In this document: positions 1-6,202 of the stretch, one piece after another
Position numbering within the stretch: the first letter of the stretch is position 1
Layout: each line of letters opens with the position of its first letter
DNA from: Chitinophagaceae bacterium
GTDB taxonomy: Bacteria > Bacteroidota > Bacteroidia > Chitinophagales > Chitinophagaceae
Direction of reading: 5' to 3'
Assembly (NCBI GenBank): GCA_009996555.1
Contig: JAACZX010000534.1
Location: forward strand, 1 to 6,396
Length of the DNA: 6,396 nucleotides
Program-made: the position numbers and the translations under genes
The notes under the pieces: model-generated
What the model saw: the letters and a program-made list of their open reading frames with translations, nothing else
Told to the model about the DNA's origin: nothing
Database searches by the model: none

Positions 1-25
1 AAAAATCCCGCCTTGTGGAGCGGGA
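1..25 (-). terminator. Intrinsic terminator of the tRNA-Gly unit
   Basis: Bases 6-11 (TCCCGC) pair perfectly with 20-25 (GCGGGA), giving a GC-rich 6-bp stem with an 8-nt loop. Read on the minus strand, the hairpin is followed by five T (complement of 1-5). It begins only 5 bp beyond the 3' end of the minus-strand tRNA-Gly, so it most likely ends that transcript. The T tract may continue beyond the window edge. Confidence 0.8.
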
Positions 26-30
26 CTATG

Positions 31-103
<73 letters not shown>

Positions 104-129
104 TGATGTGTTAAAGAACGATTGGGGTG

Positions 130-160
130 CAAATGTAAGGGAGGTTTTATAAATGACAAA
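130..160 (-). promoter_or_regulatory. Bacteroidota-type promoter of tRNA-Gly
   Basis: On the minus strand, TTTG (complement of 157-160) is followed after exactly 19 nt by TACATTTG (complement of 130-137). This matches the published Bacteroidota sigma-factor consensus, TTG at about -33 and TAnnTTTG at about -7, in both elements and in spacing. Transcription should begin near 121-125, leaving a leader of roughly 20 nt before the tRNA. It lies between the stop codon of the membrane protein gene at 180 and the tRNA, so the tRNA need not depend on read-through. Confidence 0.82.
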
Positions 161-179
161 AAAGATGTCGAAAAAAATT

Positions 180-1700
180 TCATTTCTTTTCTTCATGTTT
201 ATTCTCTCCTGCGTATAAGCGGAACAGGTCAATGACCAATCCTGATCCATTCTTTACAGCCGTATTAAAACCCGTTTCATCGGAATAAGGATACTGGATC
301 ACAACCAATTTTTCAGCTACAGTTCTGCTTCCTGTTTTTTCCAGCACAAACTGCCTGAATAAAGGATCGGCCGTCCAGTCTTTTTCCGTAGACGGGTACC
401 CAAATTCATCGGTATAGTAATTCACTGAAAAATCGTTTTTAAACAAGTAAACCGGTGGCCTTCGGAAGATCACTGTATCTGTTTGTACAGTATAATTTGC
501 ATCAAAATATGTGCGCAACACCCGGTATTCTTTTTCCAATGGTTTGTTGAAATTGAACTGGTAATTATAAACAGCTACTGCGCCCGACACTACAGCTATA
601 GCAATGGATACTGCTGCAACCGTTTTTTTTGATTTCAGAAACCATAAACATGCATCAACAAGCATAACTGTTACAACAAAATTGAGTGCAAACATGGTTC
701 TGTACGATGCAAAATTCTCCTGCGAGATCAACAACGGCAAATAAATAAGCATCAGTAATAAAAAAATGTACAGCACATACAGCAGCAAAGAAGCGATATT
801 CTTTTTTGCCTGCCGGTAGTATATGGTTAGTATCCAAAACAGGATTACGATGGGATAAAAAGCCTGCGACAAAATGCTTTTTGCATTGTACAGAAAATTA
901 AAACTGAACGCCTGTGCAAGCGGGTACGAAAAGAAAAAACTCAACTTTTCAAGCGGTGCTATTTTTATTTCAGCCCTTGTGCTGGCCGGCACATCATATA
1001 ATTTTAAAGAATACCTGAACAGTAAAAAATAAACAAGATAGCAGAAGAGATAAAAACCCACACCAATAACCAAAGCACGGTGAAGTTTTACTTCTTTGGC
1101 TTTTATAAAATAAAGAACAAATGGCAGCAGAAAAAAGCCAAATGCTGTTTGGTATGTAAACAATGATGCCAATGCAAGCAACAGGCTGAGCAATATTGCA
1201 GAAAACGGAATTTTAATATACTGATCGCTGGTATTTACTTTACCGAACAGCACATAACCCGAAAGAAATGCAAACGCAGTAGCAAGAAATATTTCTGCAC
1301 AGGAAGCCCACCCCACATATACTGCAGATGACAAGCTGAACGGAATAAATAATACCGAAAGCAGCCATACAAATTTGCCAATCTCTAACTGCTGAACTAT
1401 TTTCCGGCTGTAAACAGCATAGATCATAACAAAAAAGATCAGGCTACCCAATGAAAGCAACCGGAGGTATTTTATGCTGCTTACCGATGACATATTTCCA
1501 AAAGCCGTGTCAATGATCCAACCGGTGATCAAACGTCCCTGGTTGAGGAACATGATAAAGTTGGATTTGTCTTTATTATTCCAGAGCTGGTGCGCCTCAT
1601 CGGTAAACGCATAATCAGCAAAAAATACAGGATAAAAAACAAGCAGGCTTGCCAAAACGGCTGTAACGATAACGCCGTACAGGTGCTTTTGTGTGATCAT
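180..1700 (-). CDS. Polytopic membrane protein, possibly a GT-C-type glycosyltransferase
   Basis: A 506-residue integral membrane protein of uncertain function. About ten or eleven hydrophobic segments are visible, near residues 8-28, 80-98, 108-126, 133-152, 165-182, 184-200, 207-229, 278-296, 302-325, 336-355 and 360-378. A soluble tail of about 125 residues follows (380-506). The first loop, between TM1 and TM2, holds an acidic TDE (33-35) in the context FTDEAHQLW. In GT-C glycosyltransferases, which use lipid-linked sugars, the first extracytoplasmic loop usually carries such an acidic pair, and 10-13 TM helices plus a C-terminal extracytoplasmic domain is their common layout. This resemblance is architectural; I do not recognise a specific family, and a GtrII-like or O-antigen-related protein is one option. 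The start is ATG at 1698-1700, right before TM1. No Shine-Dalgarno or convincing promoter is visible in the 27 bp between it and the upstream terminator, although a weak TATATTTA at 1704-1711 could give a nearly leaderless message. No terminator hairpin follows the TGA, so it may read into the tRNA-Gly gene. Confidence 0.85.
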   Translation of the reverse strand: MITQKHLYGVIVTAVLASLLVFYPVFFADYAFTDEAHQLWNNKDKSNFIMFLNQGRLITGWIIDTAFGNMSSVSSIKYLRLLSLGSLIFFVMIYAVYSRKIVQQLEIGKFVWLLSVLFIPFSLSSAVYVGWASCAEIFLATAFAFLSGYVLFGKVNTSDQYIKIPFSAILLSLLLALASLFTYQTAFGFFLLPFVLYFIKAKEVKLHRALVIGVGFYLFCYLVYFLLFRYSLKLYDVPASTRAEIKIAPLEKLSFFFSYPLAQAFSFNFLYNAKSILSQAFYPIVILFWILTIYYRQAKKNIASLLLYVLYIFLLLMLIYLPLLISQENFASYRTMFALNFVVTVMLVDACLWFLKSKKTVAAVSIAIAVVSGAVAVYNYQFNFNKPLEKEYRVLRTYFDANYTVQTDTVIFRRPPVYLFKNDFSVNYYTDEFGYPSTEKDWTADPLFRQFVLEKTGSRTVAEKLVVIQYPYSDETGFNTAVKNGSGLVIDLFRLYAGENKHEEKK

Positions 1701-1726
1701 GATTAAATATACAAACAGGGTGGTAT

Positions 1727-1751
1727 AAAAAAACCCTCACAAATGAGGGTT
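1727..1751 (-). terminator. Intrinsic terminator after the small membrane protein gene
   Basis: AACCCTCA (1732-1739) and TGAGGGTT (1744-1751) form a perfect 8-bp stem with a 4-nt loop. On the minus strand it is followed by a run of seven T (complement of 1727-1733, partly shared with the stem). It lies about 30 bp beyond the stop codon of the 67-residue gene and upstream of the start at 1700, so it separates the two minus-strand genes. On the plus strand no T tract follows, so termination is expected in the minus direction only. Confidence 0.8.
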
Positions 1752-1762
1752 AAACTATATGC

Positions 1763-1780
1763 AATAAGCCACAGCTTATT
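1763..1780. repeat. Small perfect hairpin just after a stop codon
   Basis: AATAAGC (1763-1769) and GCTTATT (1774-1780) form a perfect 7-bp inverted repeat with the 4-nt loop CACA. It begins 1 bp beyond the stop codon of the 67-residue gene and 12 bp before the terminator hairpin. It has no T tract on the minus strand, so it is not a terminator itself. It could protect the mRNA 3' end or be chance. Confidence 0.5.
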
Positions 1781-1781
1781 A

Positions 1782-1985
1782 TTATTTATACTTAGGGTTG
1801 TACAATGTACTTTCCGGCACTTCTACGTTAGGTTTCCCTTTGTAGCGGTAGCTGTAAAGCTTGTAGCATCCGCCCAGTAAAAAGGCTGCGATACAAAAAA
1901 TCTGCACATAAAACAGGAAGCGGGATGATGTTACCCAGTTACCAGTGATATCTTTTTGCTTTTCGTCGATTATCTCTTGTGCCAT
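1782..1985 (-). CDS. Small single-pass membrane protein of unknown function
   Basis: A 67-residue protein I do not recognise. Residues 1-22 are polar and acid-rich (MAQEIIDEKQKDITGNW). One hydrophobic helix spans about 23-46, with FLFYVQIF and IAAFLLGG and a Cys at 31 and 40. The last 21 residues are basic then tyrosine-rich (YRYKGK, ending YNPKYK). The cluster of K/R just after the helix suggests a cytoplasmic C-terminus by the positive-inside rule. There is no lipobox or cleavable signal. Although short, it looks like a real gene: ATG start, a clear promoter element 22 bp upstream, and a perfect intrinsic terminator downstream. It therefore forms its own transcription unit between two larger envelope-type genes on the same strand. 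A part in assembling or anchoring an envelope enzyme is possible but unproven. Confidence 0.8.
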   Translation of the reverse strand: MAQEIIDEKQKDITGNWVTSSRFLFYVQIFCIAAFLLGGCYKLYSYRYKGKPNVEVPESTLYNPKYK

Positions 1986-2006
1986 ATTAGTCGGTTTTTA
2001 CAGTTG

Positions 2007-2014
2007 CAAATGTA
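2007..2014 (-). promoter_or_regulatory. -7 promoter element of the small membrane protein gene
   Basis: The minus strand reads TACATTTG here, an exact match to the Bacteroidota -7 consensus TAnnTTTG. The surrounding 15 bases (2005-2019) are identical to those around the tRNA-Gly -7 element (128-142). No good -33 TTG is found at the expected spacing. A start near 2000 would leave a leader of about 15 nt before the ATG, without a Shine-Dalgarno sequence. It sits between the GT2 stop codon and the 67-residue gene. Confidence 0.72.
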
Positions 2015-2036
2015 AGGGATGAAGGTTTATTTCTGC

Positions 2037-3077
2037 TCAGCCGGGCTTTACAATTTCAGAAAAAAACTGCTTTTTGCGGACAAAATACTGCCATACTACC
2101 GATCCTTTGTAGATGTTCTTAATTGCAGGGTGTTCTCCCTCCCTTTTCCTGTTTTTTGAAAGCACCCAGGCGCAAAATGCAAGATGAGCTTTTGCTACCG
2201 CCAGCCAATAACCGGGTTTACCACTCAAAAGCTCTTTGAAGGCCGATACCATATCCAGCCCCACCCGTACCGGCAGTTTCCACAGCAATTCAACTGCAGA
2301 CATATTTTTTGCGATCATTACCAGGTTGTTCCTGAAGTTAAGAAACACTTTTCTTGGGCTTCCGGTTGGTAATGTGCCACCACCCACATGATACACTACT
2401 GATTGCGGACAAACGTATATTTTGTAACCCTTGCGCTGCAAACGCCAGCACAGATCAATTTCTTCCTGGTGGGCGAAGAAGTACTCATCAAAGCCCTTCA
2501 TTTCATGAAACGCAGCTGCTTTTATAAACAACGAAGCTCCGCTTGCCCAAAAAACAGGTGCCACATCATTGTATTGACCATGATCTTTTTCCAACACATC
2601 AAATATCCGTCCACGTGAAAAAGGATAGCCCAATGCATCGATCCAGCCGCCAGATGCTCCTGCATATTCAAATTCATCTTTCTGATTCCACGCAAGAAGT
2701 TTTGGCTGGCATGCAGCTATCTTTTCATCGGTTTCCATCAGTTGAATAACCGGTTCTATCCAACCGGGCGTTACTTCCACATCGCTGTTGAGTAACACAT
2801 AATAATCTGCCTGCACCTGTTTCAGAAAAAAATTATATCCTTTTGCAAAGCCGTAATTAACTGTGCTGGTTAAAACTTCAACAGATGTGAATGCTTCTTT
2901 TACATACGCTACCGAGTCATCTGTTGATGCATTGTCTGCAACAATTACACGTATGTTTTTGTAAGTTGATGCAAGTACAGAAGGCAAAAACTGCTGCAGG
3001 AAATTTTTTCCATTCCAGTTAAGAATAACAACAGCAACAGAAGGCAGGGTTTGCAAGTGTGGTAAATATTTTTTCAA
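2037..3077 (-). CDS. GT2-family glycosyltransferase (WbbL/rhamnosyltransferase-like)
   Basis: A 346-residue GT-A-fold glycosyltransferase of family GT2, expected to move a sugar from a nucleotide-sugar donor onto a glycan or lipid-linked acceptor at the cytoplasmic face of the membrane. The visible motifs are VAVVILNWNG (14-23) and VADNASTDDSV (46-56) for nucleotide binding, NYGFAKGYN (74-82), and the metal-binding DXD-type LLNSDVEV (95-102) with D99. The acceptor-side block FWASGASLFI (176-185) is followed by GFDEYFFAHQEEIDLCWRL (195-213), with the likely catalytic acid among E205, E206 and D208, and by VVYHVGGGT (227-235). This pattern is typical of dTDP-rhamnose-type GT2 enzymes such as WbbL, but donor and acceptor cannot be read from sequence. 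Residues about 245-346 form an amphipathic, basic tail without clear TM helices. The start must be TTG at 3075-3077: the frame closes with TAG at 3105-3107, and no ATG or GTG lies between that stop and the first domain motif. The divergent kinase gene begins 39 bp away. Confidence 0.93.
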   Translation of the reverse strand: MKKYLPHLQTLPSVAVVILNWNGKNFLQQFLPSVLASTYKNIRVIVADNASTDDSVAYVKEAFTSVEVLTSTVNYGFAKGYNFFLKQVQADYYVLLNSDVEVTPGWIEPVIQLMETDEKIAACQPKLLAWNQKDEFEYAGASGGWIDALGYPFSRGRIFDVLEKDHGQYNDVAPVFWASGASLFIKAAAFHEMKGFDEYFFAHQEEIDLCWRLQRKGYKIYVCPQSVVYHVGGGTLPTGSPRKVFLNFRNNLVMIAKNMSAVELLWKLPVRVGLDMVSAFKELLSGKPGYWLAVAKAHLAFCAWVLSKNRKREGEHPAIKNIYKGSVVWQYFVRKKQFFSEIVKPG

Positions 3078-3116
3078 AAATAGCGGTTGAGAGTGAAACC
3101 TTGTCTAAATTAGGGC
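3078..3116. promoter_or_regulatory. Short divergent promoter region between GT2 and histidine kinase genes
   Basis: Only 39 bp separate the TTG start of the GT2 gene from the ATG of the kinase gene. The near-palindrome CTAAATTAG (3105-3113) gives a 7-of-8 match to TAnnTTTG on both strands: TAAATTAG on plus (3106-3113) and TAATTTAG on minus (3105-3112). No well-placed -33 element is seen for either. If used on the plus strand, the kinase mRNA would have almost no leader. This is a candidate only. Confidence 0.35.
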
Positions 3117-4265
3117 ATGCTTCGTCAATATTTTAACTGGCGTACCTTACTGGCACTGGTGGCAATCCTGATTGTGACAGGTACTATTTTCTACTCTAAT
3201 TATTTAGCAGGCAAAATTGCTGTTGACGAACGGTTAAAAGTGGAGCAATGGGTAGAAGCCGGCAAGTTCATCATCAATGCACCTGTTGATGCAGATACCA
3301 AACTTCCATCGCTTATCCGTAACGAACAAAAGTCAATACCCATTATTGAAACAGATGAGAAAGACAGCATTGTCAGTTACATTAATATCGACAGTACAAA
3401 AATTGCTGCAGATGCCGGTTATCTTCAAAAAAGATTGAAGGAATTTAAATCGCAGAATCAACCCATTATTCTTGAAGTGAGCAAAGAGCCCCTGCTCATC
3501 AATAAATATTATTATGGTCATTCGGCACTGTTACAACAGGTAAAATATTACCCGATGGTGCAACTGTTCATTGTTGCACTCTTCATCATCATCACTATTT
3601 TTTCATTGCAGATACGCAACAAATCAACCCAAAACCAGGTGTGGGCTGGTATGGCAAAAGAAACAGCTCACCAGTTGGGCACACCTGTATCATCATTACA
3701 AGGATGGGTTGAAATGCTGAAAGAAGAAGAAGGCAGCAGACAAATTGCTTCTGAAATTGAAAAAGATGTGCAACGGTTACGGTTGGTGAGTGATCGCTTT
3801 GGAAAGATTGGCAGTACGCCGCAACTTGAACCGCACAATATTGTAAAGCAAGTGGAAGAAATGGTGGAGTATATCCGCAAAAGGGCCACAGGAAAAGTGC
3901 AGCTTGAAGTAAAAAAGAATGCAGCAGAAATGATTGCTTCCATTTCTCCCCCGCTTTTTGACTGGGTAATTGAGAATCTGCTGAAAAATGCACTGGACGC
4001 AATGGATGGCAAAGGCCATATTACTGTTGACATGCACGAAGAAGAACGAACAATACAGCTGGATGTGAGCGATACAGGCAAAGGCATTGCTGCACAAAAT
4101 ATCAACCGGGTTTTTAAGCCCGGCTTTACAACTAAAAAAAGAGGCTGGGGGCTTGGCCTGTCGTTAAGCAAACGCATTATTGAACAATACCATAAAGGAC
4201 AACTGTACGTTAAACATTCCGAGCCGGGCAAGGGCACAACATTCAGGATACTCCTGAAAAAGTAA
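3117..4265 (+). CDS. Membrane sensor histidine kinase with HQLGTP H-box
   Basis: A 382-residue transmembrane histidine kinase. TM1 lies at about 11-30 and TM2 at about 147-165. The roughly 115-residue segment between them is probably a periplasmic sensor and matches no domain I recognise. The cytoplasmic part holds the H-box KETAHQLGTPVSSLQGW (181-197) with phospho-acceptor His185. It continues with an N-box FDWVIENLLKNALDA (281-295, N287 and N291), G1 DTGKGIA (319-325), F-box VFKPGFTTK (332-340), G2 RGWGLGLSLSKRI (342-354), and a final GKGTTFRI. All ATP-binding residues are present, so it should be active. The H-box has Q-L-G in place of the usual E-L-R; this variant is common in Bacteroidota. 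No receiver domain is attached and no response regulator gene adjoins it, so its partner is elsewhere. The ATG at 3117 directly precedes a short basic N-terminus and TM1. No Shine-Dalgarno sequence is visible. A T-rich stretch (4277-4310) follows the TAA, without a hairpin. Confidence 0.95.
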   Translation: MLRQYFNWRTLLALVAILIVTGTIFYSNYLAGKIAVDERLKVEQWVEAGKFIINAPVDADTKLPSLIRNEQKSIPIIETDEKDSIVSYINIDSTKIAADAGYLQKRLKEFKSQNQPIILEVSKEPLLINKYYYGHSALLQQVKYYPMVQLFIVALFIIITIFSLQIRNKSTQNQVWAGMAKETAHQLGTPVSSLQGWVEMLKEEEGSRQIASEIEKDVQRLRLVSDRFGKIGSTPQLEPHNIVKQVEEMVEYIRKRATGKVQLEVKKNAAEMIASISPPLFDWVIENLLKNALDAMDGKGHITVDMHEEERTIQLDVSDTGKGIAAQNINRVFKPGFTTKKRGWGLGLSLSKRIIEQYHKGQLYVKHSEPGKGTTFRILLKK

Positions 4266-4308
4266 ACTTTGCAGCTGTTTTTTATTTTTCAGTTCACATT
4301 TTTCATTT

Positions 4309-4316
4309 TACATTTG
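4309..4316 (+). promoter_or_regulatory. -7 promoter element of tRNA-Leu
   Basis: TACATTTG, followed by C, exactly matches the Bacteroidota -7 consensus TAnnTTTG and is identical over nine bases to the elements before tRNA-Gly and the 67-residue gene. It ends 10 bp before the mature tRNA, so the 5' leader would be only a few bases long. The -33 element is poor: the T-rich stretch at 4278-4290 ends in TTTTTC at about the right distance. Confidence 0.72.
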
Positions 4317-4326
4317 CCGCCCCCGA

Positions 4327-4410
4327 GCCCGGGTGTTGAAATTGGTAGACAAGCCACTTTGAGGTGGTGGTGTTCGAAAGGACGTGCTGGTTCGAATCCA
4401 GTCCCGGGCA
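4327..4410 (+). tRNA. tRNA-Leu (anticodon GAG)
   Basis: An 84-nt class II tRNA. The acceptor arm is GCCCGGG (4327-4333) paired with CCCGGGC (4403-4409), with discriminator A at 4410. The D loop has TTGGTAGAC. The anticodon arm is CCACT / GGTGG around loop TTGAGGT, giving GAG, which reads CTC/CTT. A long variable arm of the leucine type (GTGTTCGAAAGGACG region) follows, then a T arm with GGTTCGAATCC. CCA is not encoded. A promoter element lies just upstream and a long palindrome just downstream, so it is a single-gene unit on the plus strand. Confidence 0.95.
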
Positions 4411-4461
4411 CAAATACAAAAAATGGCGATTCATTAATGAATCGCCATTTTTTGTATTTGT
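4410..4461 (+). terminator. Perfect 52-bp palindrome acting as (bidirectional) terminator
   Basis: Bases 4410-4435 and 4436-4461 are exact reverse complements, giving 26-bp arms with no separate spacer. The realistic hairpin is ATGGCGATTC / GAATCGCCAT around ATTAAT, flanked by six A on the left and six T on the right (TTTTTTG at 4450-4456). Because the A tract mirrors the T tract, it can terminate transcription from either side. It begins at the last base of tRNA-Leu, so its main role is probably to end that transcript. It could also stop read-through from the minus-strand kinase gene to the right. Confidence 0.85.
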
Positions 4462-4660
4462 TTGTTTATATCTACAAGCTCCTGCCCATTTTAATGCTAC
4501 GTTTTCAAACGAATGTTTTGCGATATGAACTAATACGAACGCTCCACCAATTGTGCAGCAAACCCTGAAAGAAGGCCTTTAACCTTGTTGGTTGTTTTTT
4601 CTGTCCGAATATTTTATATGTGCATTCACGCTGTTCTTCCTGCTACTTTAATTGCGGTAA
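4462..4660. other. Intergenic region without recognised gene
   Basis: These 199 bp separate the tRNA-Leu terminator from the stop codon of the minus-strand kinase gene. I see no credible coding region, tRNA or promoter. An 8-bp palindrome AAGGCCTT lies at 4572-4579, followed by a weak AACC/GGTT stem (4581-4593) before TTTTTT. Neither is strong enough to be called a terminator. Confidence 0.5.
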
Positions 4661-6073
4661 CTAAAAAGGTATCCTCACCTCTACTCTGCATCCATGACCC
4701 GGTTCACTTTTGATTTCAATCGTTCCATTAAAAGATTCAACACGATTGATCATGTTGGAAATCCCTATGCCCTTTCGTTTCATTAACGGATCAAATCCTT
4801 TTCCATCGTCAGTAATTGTTACCTTAAGGTAATTACTGATTGCTTCAACCGATACATGCACGCTGCTTGCAGCTGCATGCTTTAATATATTGCCCACCTG
4901 TTCCTGAATAACCCTGTAAATATTCAGTTTTAAATCATCATCAATTTTACTTTCGCCAATATCATATACAAATCGTGTTTTTGCTACTGCAGTTGCTTCT
5001 AACCCTTCCAGCAAGAGTTCGATCAGCTCTTTTAAATTAACATTCCTTAGCGGCGTTACCTGTCTTGAACTTAGCTGCCTGATTTCTTCAATTGCATTAT
5101 TGAGCAGATCCAATGAATAATCAATCAGTTCTTTTGCCTGTGGATTTTTTTTAGCAGCCATGCCTAAATAAATCTTTGTGCCTGCCAATATCTGATTCAC
5201 ATTATCATGCAGTTCACGACCAATATGATTCCGCTCTCTTTCCTGCGCATTAATCATTACTCTCGCCATTTGCTTGTGCTGCTGAAGACGTTGCTCGTGC
5301 ATCTGCTCTGTCAGCTGTAACATGGATTCTTCTGCCAGTTTGCGTTGTGTAATATCGTTTCGGATGGAGAGGTATTGATAAGGTTGACCTTCACCATCAA
5401 GAAAAGGAATTATTGTAGCATCCACCCAGTATATTGTTCCATCCTTTGCTTTGTTCCTGAACTCTCCTCTCCATATTTCACCTTTTGTGATGGTTGACCA
5501 CATACGCTGCATGTAAGACGGCGGGTGATAACCTGAATTGACAATACGATGATCTTTGCCGATCAATTCCGCAATACTGTACTTTGATACACGGCTGAAA
5601 TTTTCATTGGCATAAATGATAGCTCCTTTTTTATCCGTCATAGCCACAATGGAAGAAGCATCGAGCGCTTGTTTATAATCGCTGAGTTCTTTCTCTGTGC
5701 GTCGTTGCCTGATTGCTGCACTGATAGCCGATGCCAGCCGCTCAAGCCTGTCTTTCAGAATATAATCATCTGCACCATGTTTAATGAGCGCTGCTGCTAC
5801 TTCATCGGAAACTGTTCCTGTAATGAGTATGAACGGGATATAACGTGACCGTTGCCGCACTTCTTTCAATGCTTCGGATGCACTGTATTGCGGCAGCGAA
5901 TTATCAGACAAAACAATGTCCGGTTCTATCTCATCTAATGCAAGAAGAAAACTCTGTTCATCGGAAGCGAGCGTGATCCTGCAGGAAGGAAACTCCTTCT
6001 TTAACTGCTTTTGAACAAGTTCCGCTTCCCATTCATTGTCTTCCAGCATCAGGATGTTTAATGGTGATGTCAT
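4661..6073 (-). CDS. Soluble histidine kinase: receiver - PAS - HisKA_3 - HATPase
   Basis: A 470-residue cytoplasmic signalling protein without TM segments. Residues 5-120 form a CheY-like receiver: acidic pair E11/D12, phospho-acceptor D57 in VLSDNSLP, T85 in LITGT, and K107 in DYILKD. Residues about 132-245 form a PAS domain, with a PAC-type end GTIYWVDATIIPFLDGEG and YLSIRNDITQRK; this subfamily often senses redox state, light or small ligands, but no cofactor residue can be assigned. A coiled-coil-like linker (246-275) leads to a HisKA_3 dimerisation domain with ERERNHIGRELHD (278-290), phospho-acceptor His289. The HATPase part has IYRVIQEQVGNILKHA (385-400, N395), TDDGKGFD (421-428) and RKGIGISNM (433-441). 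Kinases of this class usually phosphorylate NarL/LuxR-type regulators; none is in view. An N-terminal receiver means the kinase is probably controlled by another kinase, the reverse of the usual C-terminal hybrid order. The ATG at 6071-6073 fits the start of the receiver. A 7-of-8 -7-like TATATTTC lies about 37 bp upstream (6110-6117, minus strand). The stop is TAG and no terminator is visible. Confidence 0.94.
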   Translation of the reverse strand: MTSPLNILMLEDNEWEAELVQKQLKKEFPSCRITLASDEQSFLLALDEIEPDIVLSDNSLPQYSASEALKEVRQRSRYIPFILITGTVSDEVAAALIKHGADDYILKDRLERLASAISAAIRQRRTEKELSDYKQALDASSIVAMTDKKGAIIYANENFSRVSKYSIAELIGKDHRIVNSGYHPPSYMQRMWSTITKGEIWRGEFRNKAKDGTIYWVDATIIPFLDGEGQPYQYLSIRNDITQRKLAEESMLQLTEQMHEQRLQQHKQMARVMINAQERERNHIGRELHDNVNQILAGTKIYLGMAAKKNPQAKELIDYSLDLLNNAIEEIRQLSSRQVTPLRNVNLKELIELLLEGLEATAVAKTRFVYDIGESKIDDDLKLNIYRVIQEQVGNILKHAAASSVHVSVEAISNYLKVTITDDGKGFDPLMKRKGIGISNMINRVESFNGTIEIKSEPGHGCRVEVRIPF

Positions 6074-6202
6074 AAAATCAATTCAGCAATAATGGTCTTT
6101 GATGCTTACGAAATATACAAAGTAATTATTATAATTAATAGCCTGGTGAACGACATTATAACCTTTACACCCAATATCGTTCGTAATCCTACGTACACGG
6201 GT

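Noticed and set aside
2184..2749. Plus-strand frames of 62, 68 and 71 codons
   Set aside because: They are antisense to the GT2 gene, which has full family motifs; the peptides look random.
2007..3077. GT2 gene and 67-residue gene as one operon
   Set aside because: The 51-bp gap contains a full TACATTTG element, so independent transcription is more likely, although read-through cannot be excluded.
3595..4237. Overlapping minus-strand frames of 106, 135 and 189 codons
   Set aside because: They lie antisense inside the clearly coding histidine kinase gene and carry no recognisable domain.
4268..4310. T-rich stretch after the kinase gene as a terminator
   Set aside because: No stem of useful length precedes the T runs; CAGCTG is too short. 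The stretch is better explained as upstream promoter sequence of tRNA-Leu.
4269..4568. Open frame of 99 codons on the plus strand
   Set aside because: It contains the whole tRNA-Leu and the 52-bp palindrome and shows no protein-like composition.
4572..4600. Possible plus-strand terminator (AAGGCCTT, then AACC/GGTT before TTTTTT)
   Set aside because: The stem next to the T tract is only 4 bp, and no plus-strand gene ends here; the tRNA-Leu transcript already has a much stronger terminator.
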